From positions 62,001 to 126,000 of the forward strand of contig NZ_VAHD01000004.1 of assembly GCF_005876985.1 (NCBI RefSeq): a stretch of 64,000 nucleotides of DNA. The letters run 5' to 3'. This DNA comes from Rhodoferax bucti (GTDB taxonomy: Bacteria; Pseudomonadota; Gammaproteobacteria; Burkholderiales; Burkholderiaceae_C). This document shows positions 62,969-64,000 of the stretch, piece after piece. The position numbers and the translations under genes are program-made. Below the pieces are notes generated by a model that saw only the letters and a list, made by a program, of their open reading frames with translations, was not told the origin of the DNA and did no database searches. Within the stretch, counting starts at the first letter, position 1, and each line of letters opens with the position of its first letter.

Positions 62969-62998
62969 TGAATCCAAGGGGCGGTGAGCCTGCGTATT
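62969..62998 (+). promoter_or_regulatory. ECF-type promoter of the ferritin-like/cytochrome operon
   Basis: TGAATCC at 62969-62975, 17 bases, then CGTATT at 62993-62998, about 65 bases before the ATG at 63064. It is back to back with the sigma operon promoter, whose TGAATCC is 21 bases away on the other strand. Confidence 0.65.
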
Positions 62999-63063
62999 CG
63001 ATGGGAGAGCCGGATGTTCCGGTCTCACGGAGTTGCTCCCAACCTTTATTGAAGGAATCTGTC

Positions 63064-63675
63064 ATGCCCACCATCGTTCACACCGCTGCGTCCTCCACCT
63101 CATCTTCCACCTCGTCCATTGCTTCCCGCCGCGCCTTTATGGGCCGCACCGGCACGCTGTCTGCTGTTGCCGTGGCTTTGCTCGCAGGCAAAGATGCCTT
63201 GGCCCAAGGCATGGCGGGTGACACTTCCAAGGACGTGGGCATCCTGAACGTGGCGCTGGGCTTGGAGCACGAGGCCATCAACGCCTACCAACTGGGTGCT
63301 GGCAGCGGCCTGCTGCAAAAGCCGGTGCTCGATGTGGCCGTGCGCTTCCAGGCGGACCACAAAGCCCACCGCGACGCGTTGGTGGCCACTATCCAGAAGC
63401 TGGGCGGCACCCCGGTCATGGAAAAGAAGCTGGACGACTACGCCAAAGCCCTGAAGGCCGACACCCTGCGCAACCAGGGCGATGTGCTCGATTTGGCCGC
63501 CCGCCTGGAGCTGGGCGCCATCAACGCTTACCTGGGCGTGATTCCCGCCTTTGGTAGCAAAGACCTGGCCAAAGTGGCCGGCCGCTTGGCCGCGGACGAA
63601 ACCATGCATTACACCCTGCTGCAAAACGCGCTGGGCCGCCCCCTGCCGGCGGGCGCATTGTTCTTCGGCGCGTGA
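63064..63675 (+). CDS. Tat-exported ferritin-like domain protein
   Basis: A 203-residue protein. A serine-rich leader is followed by a twin-arginine signal (SRRAFMGRTGTLSAVAVALL) cut near ALAQ. The four-helix body has the metal-ligand pairs ALGLEHEAINAYQ, QADHKAHRDALV, LELGAINAYLGVI and DETMHYTLLQNA, a ferritin-like (Ferritin_2) pattern. Tat export suggests a metal is bound before export, as is usual for such proteins. It is the first gene on the plus strand from the ECF intergenic region, and its stop overlaps the start of a cytochrome gene (TGATG). Confidence 0.87.
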   Translation: MPTIVHTAASSTSSSTSSIASRRAFMGRTGTLSAVAVALLAGKDALAQGMAGDTSKDVGILNVALGLEHEAINAYQLGAGSGLLQKPVLDVAVRFQADHKAHRDALVATIQKLGGTPVMEKKLDDYAKALKADTLRNQGDVLDLAARLELGAINAYLGVIPAFGSKDLAKVAGRLAADETMHYTLLQNALGRPLPAGALFFGA

Positions 63676-64000
63676 TGGTGGCGCGCACCTTCCACCGTCG
63701 GTGCGCGTGGGCCGTGGTGCTGGGGCTGGGCGCCGCCGGGGCTGCGCTGGCGCAGGCACCGGCCGTGTTGCCGGCGGCCGAGGCGCCATCGCTAAGTCGC
63801 GGGCAGCAGCTGGTGGAAAGCCGCTGCTTCGCCTGCCACAGCCTGGACGCCAACCGCGCCGGCCCCACCTTGCGCGGTGTGGTCGGCCGCAAGGCCGGCA
63901 AGGCGGAGGGCTACTTTTATTCCGAAGCCATGGCGGCGGCCACCCACACCTGGACGGAGGCCGGCCTCAAGGCCTGGCTGACCAACCCCGAAAAAGTGGT
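63675..64000 (+). CDS. c-type cytochrome (partial, cut by window end)
   Basis: The first 108 or so residues of an exported class I cytochrome c. A signal peptide (RRCAWAVVLGLGAAGAALAQ) precedes the haem site C-F-A-C-H at residues 51-55; GPTLRGVVGRKAG and FYSEAMAAATHTW follow the usual order, with KAWLTNPEKVV at the edge, where the next methionine ligand is normally seen a few residues later. The ATG overlaps the stop of the ferritin-like gene by one base, so they are translationally coupled. The 3' end is outside the window. Confidence 0.88.
   Translation, partial: MVARTFHRRCAWAVVLGLGAAGAALAQAPAVLPAAEAPSLSRGQQLVESRCFACHSLDANRAGPTLRGVVGRKAGKAEGYFYSEAMAAATHTWTEAGLKAWLTNPEKV

Overview
The window looks like chromosomal DNA of a betaproteobacterium, most likely family Comamonadaceae (a Rhodoferax, Acidovorax or Curvibacter relative). 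The grounds are high GC, protein sequences of Burkholderiales type, and a dispersed double-hairpin repeat of a kind I associate with this family. There is one tRNA gene (tRNA-Leu, anticodon CAA), no rRNA, no CRISPR array, no recognisable insertion sequence and no prophage. Coding density is high, and no stretch over 300 bases lacks a gene.

Layout. 1-19.3 kb is mostly housekeeping: the lolA 3' end and rarA; a branched-chain amino-acid ABC cassette (livHMGF) without its binding protein; a ferredoxin-type reductase; an epimerase; a PAP2 phosphatase; tRNA-Leu; cysM; a Nudix hydrolase; a TusA-like protein; valS; moaC; a MaoC-like hydratase; a secreted phytase-like esterase; yaaA; an alpha/beta hydrolase; and queF. 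19.3-27.4 kb is a four-gene minus-strand signalling operon: Aer-like receptor, PAS-GAF-PAS-GGDEF-EAL, TRAP-type periplasmic binding protein, membrane PAS-GGDEF-EAL. 27.4-34.5 kb is accessory: a single-chain MmeI-like restriction-modification enzyme with an overlapping unknown partner, a BLUF-EAL photoreceptor gene broken by one in-frame stop, a toxin-antitoxin pair bracketed by direct repeats, and dinB. 34.6-40.9 kb holds a soluble chemoreceptor with seven PAS domains, a triple-CheW protein overlapping it, and an orphan periplasmic binding protein. 40.9-58 kb carries lldD, a DUF2339/DUF3999 membrane pair, pbpC, an old-yellow-enzyme homologue, several small genes and a very large alpha-2-macroglobulin.

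58-64 kb is the most interesting part. An ECF sigma factor and its membrane anti-sigma factor are transcribed away from a Tat-exported ferritin-like protein and a c-type cytochrome. The shared intergenic region carries back-to-back copies of one promoter pattern (TGAATCC, 16-17 bases, CGTA). The same pattern lies before a second operon 4.9 kb away, which encodes a DUF3034 outer-membrane-type protein, an exported truncated haemoglobin and an exported cupredoxin-like protein. I infer one sigma-controlled regulon of envelope redox or metal proteins.

A second theme is the dispersed repeat of about 50 bp (two adjacent hairpins). Eight copies are visible. Six lie inside coding sequence, where they supply part of rarA, a restriction-enzyme segment, the DinB tail, the PBP1C export signal, a PBP1C linker and part of the macroglobulin. 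One copy supplies the start codon of a hydrolase, and one is wholly intergenic.
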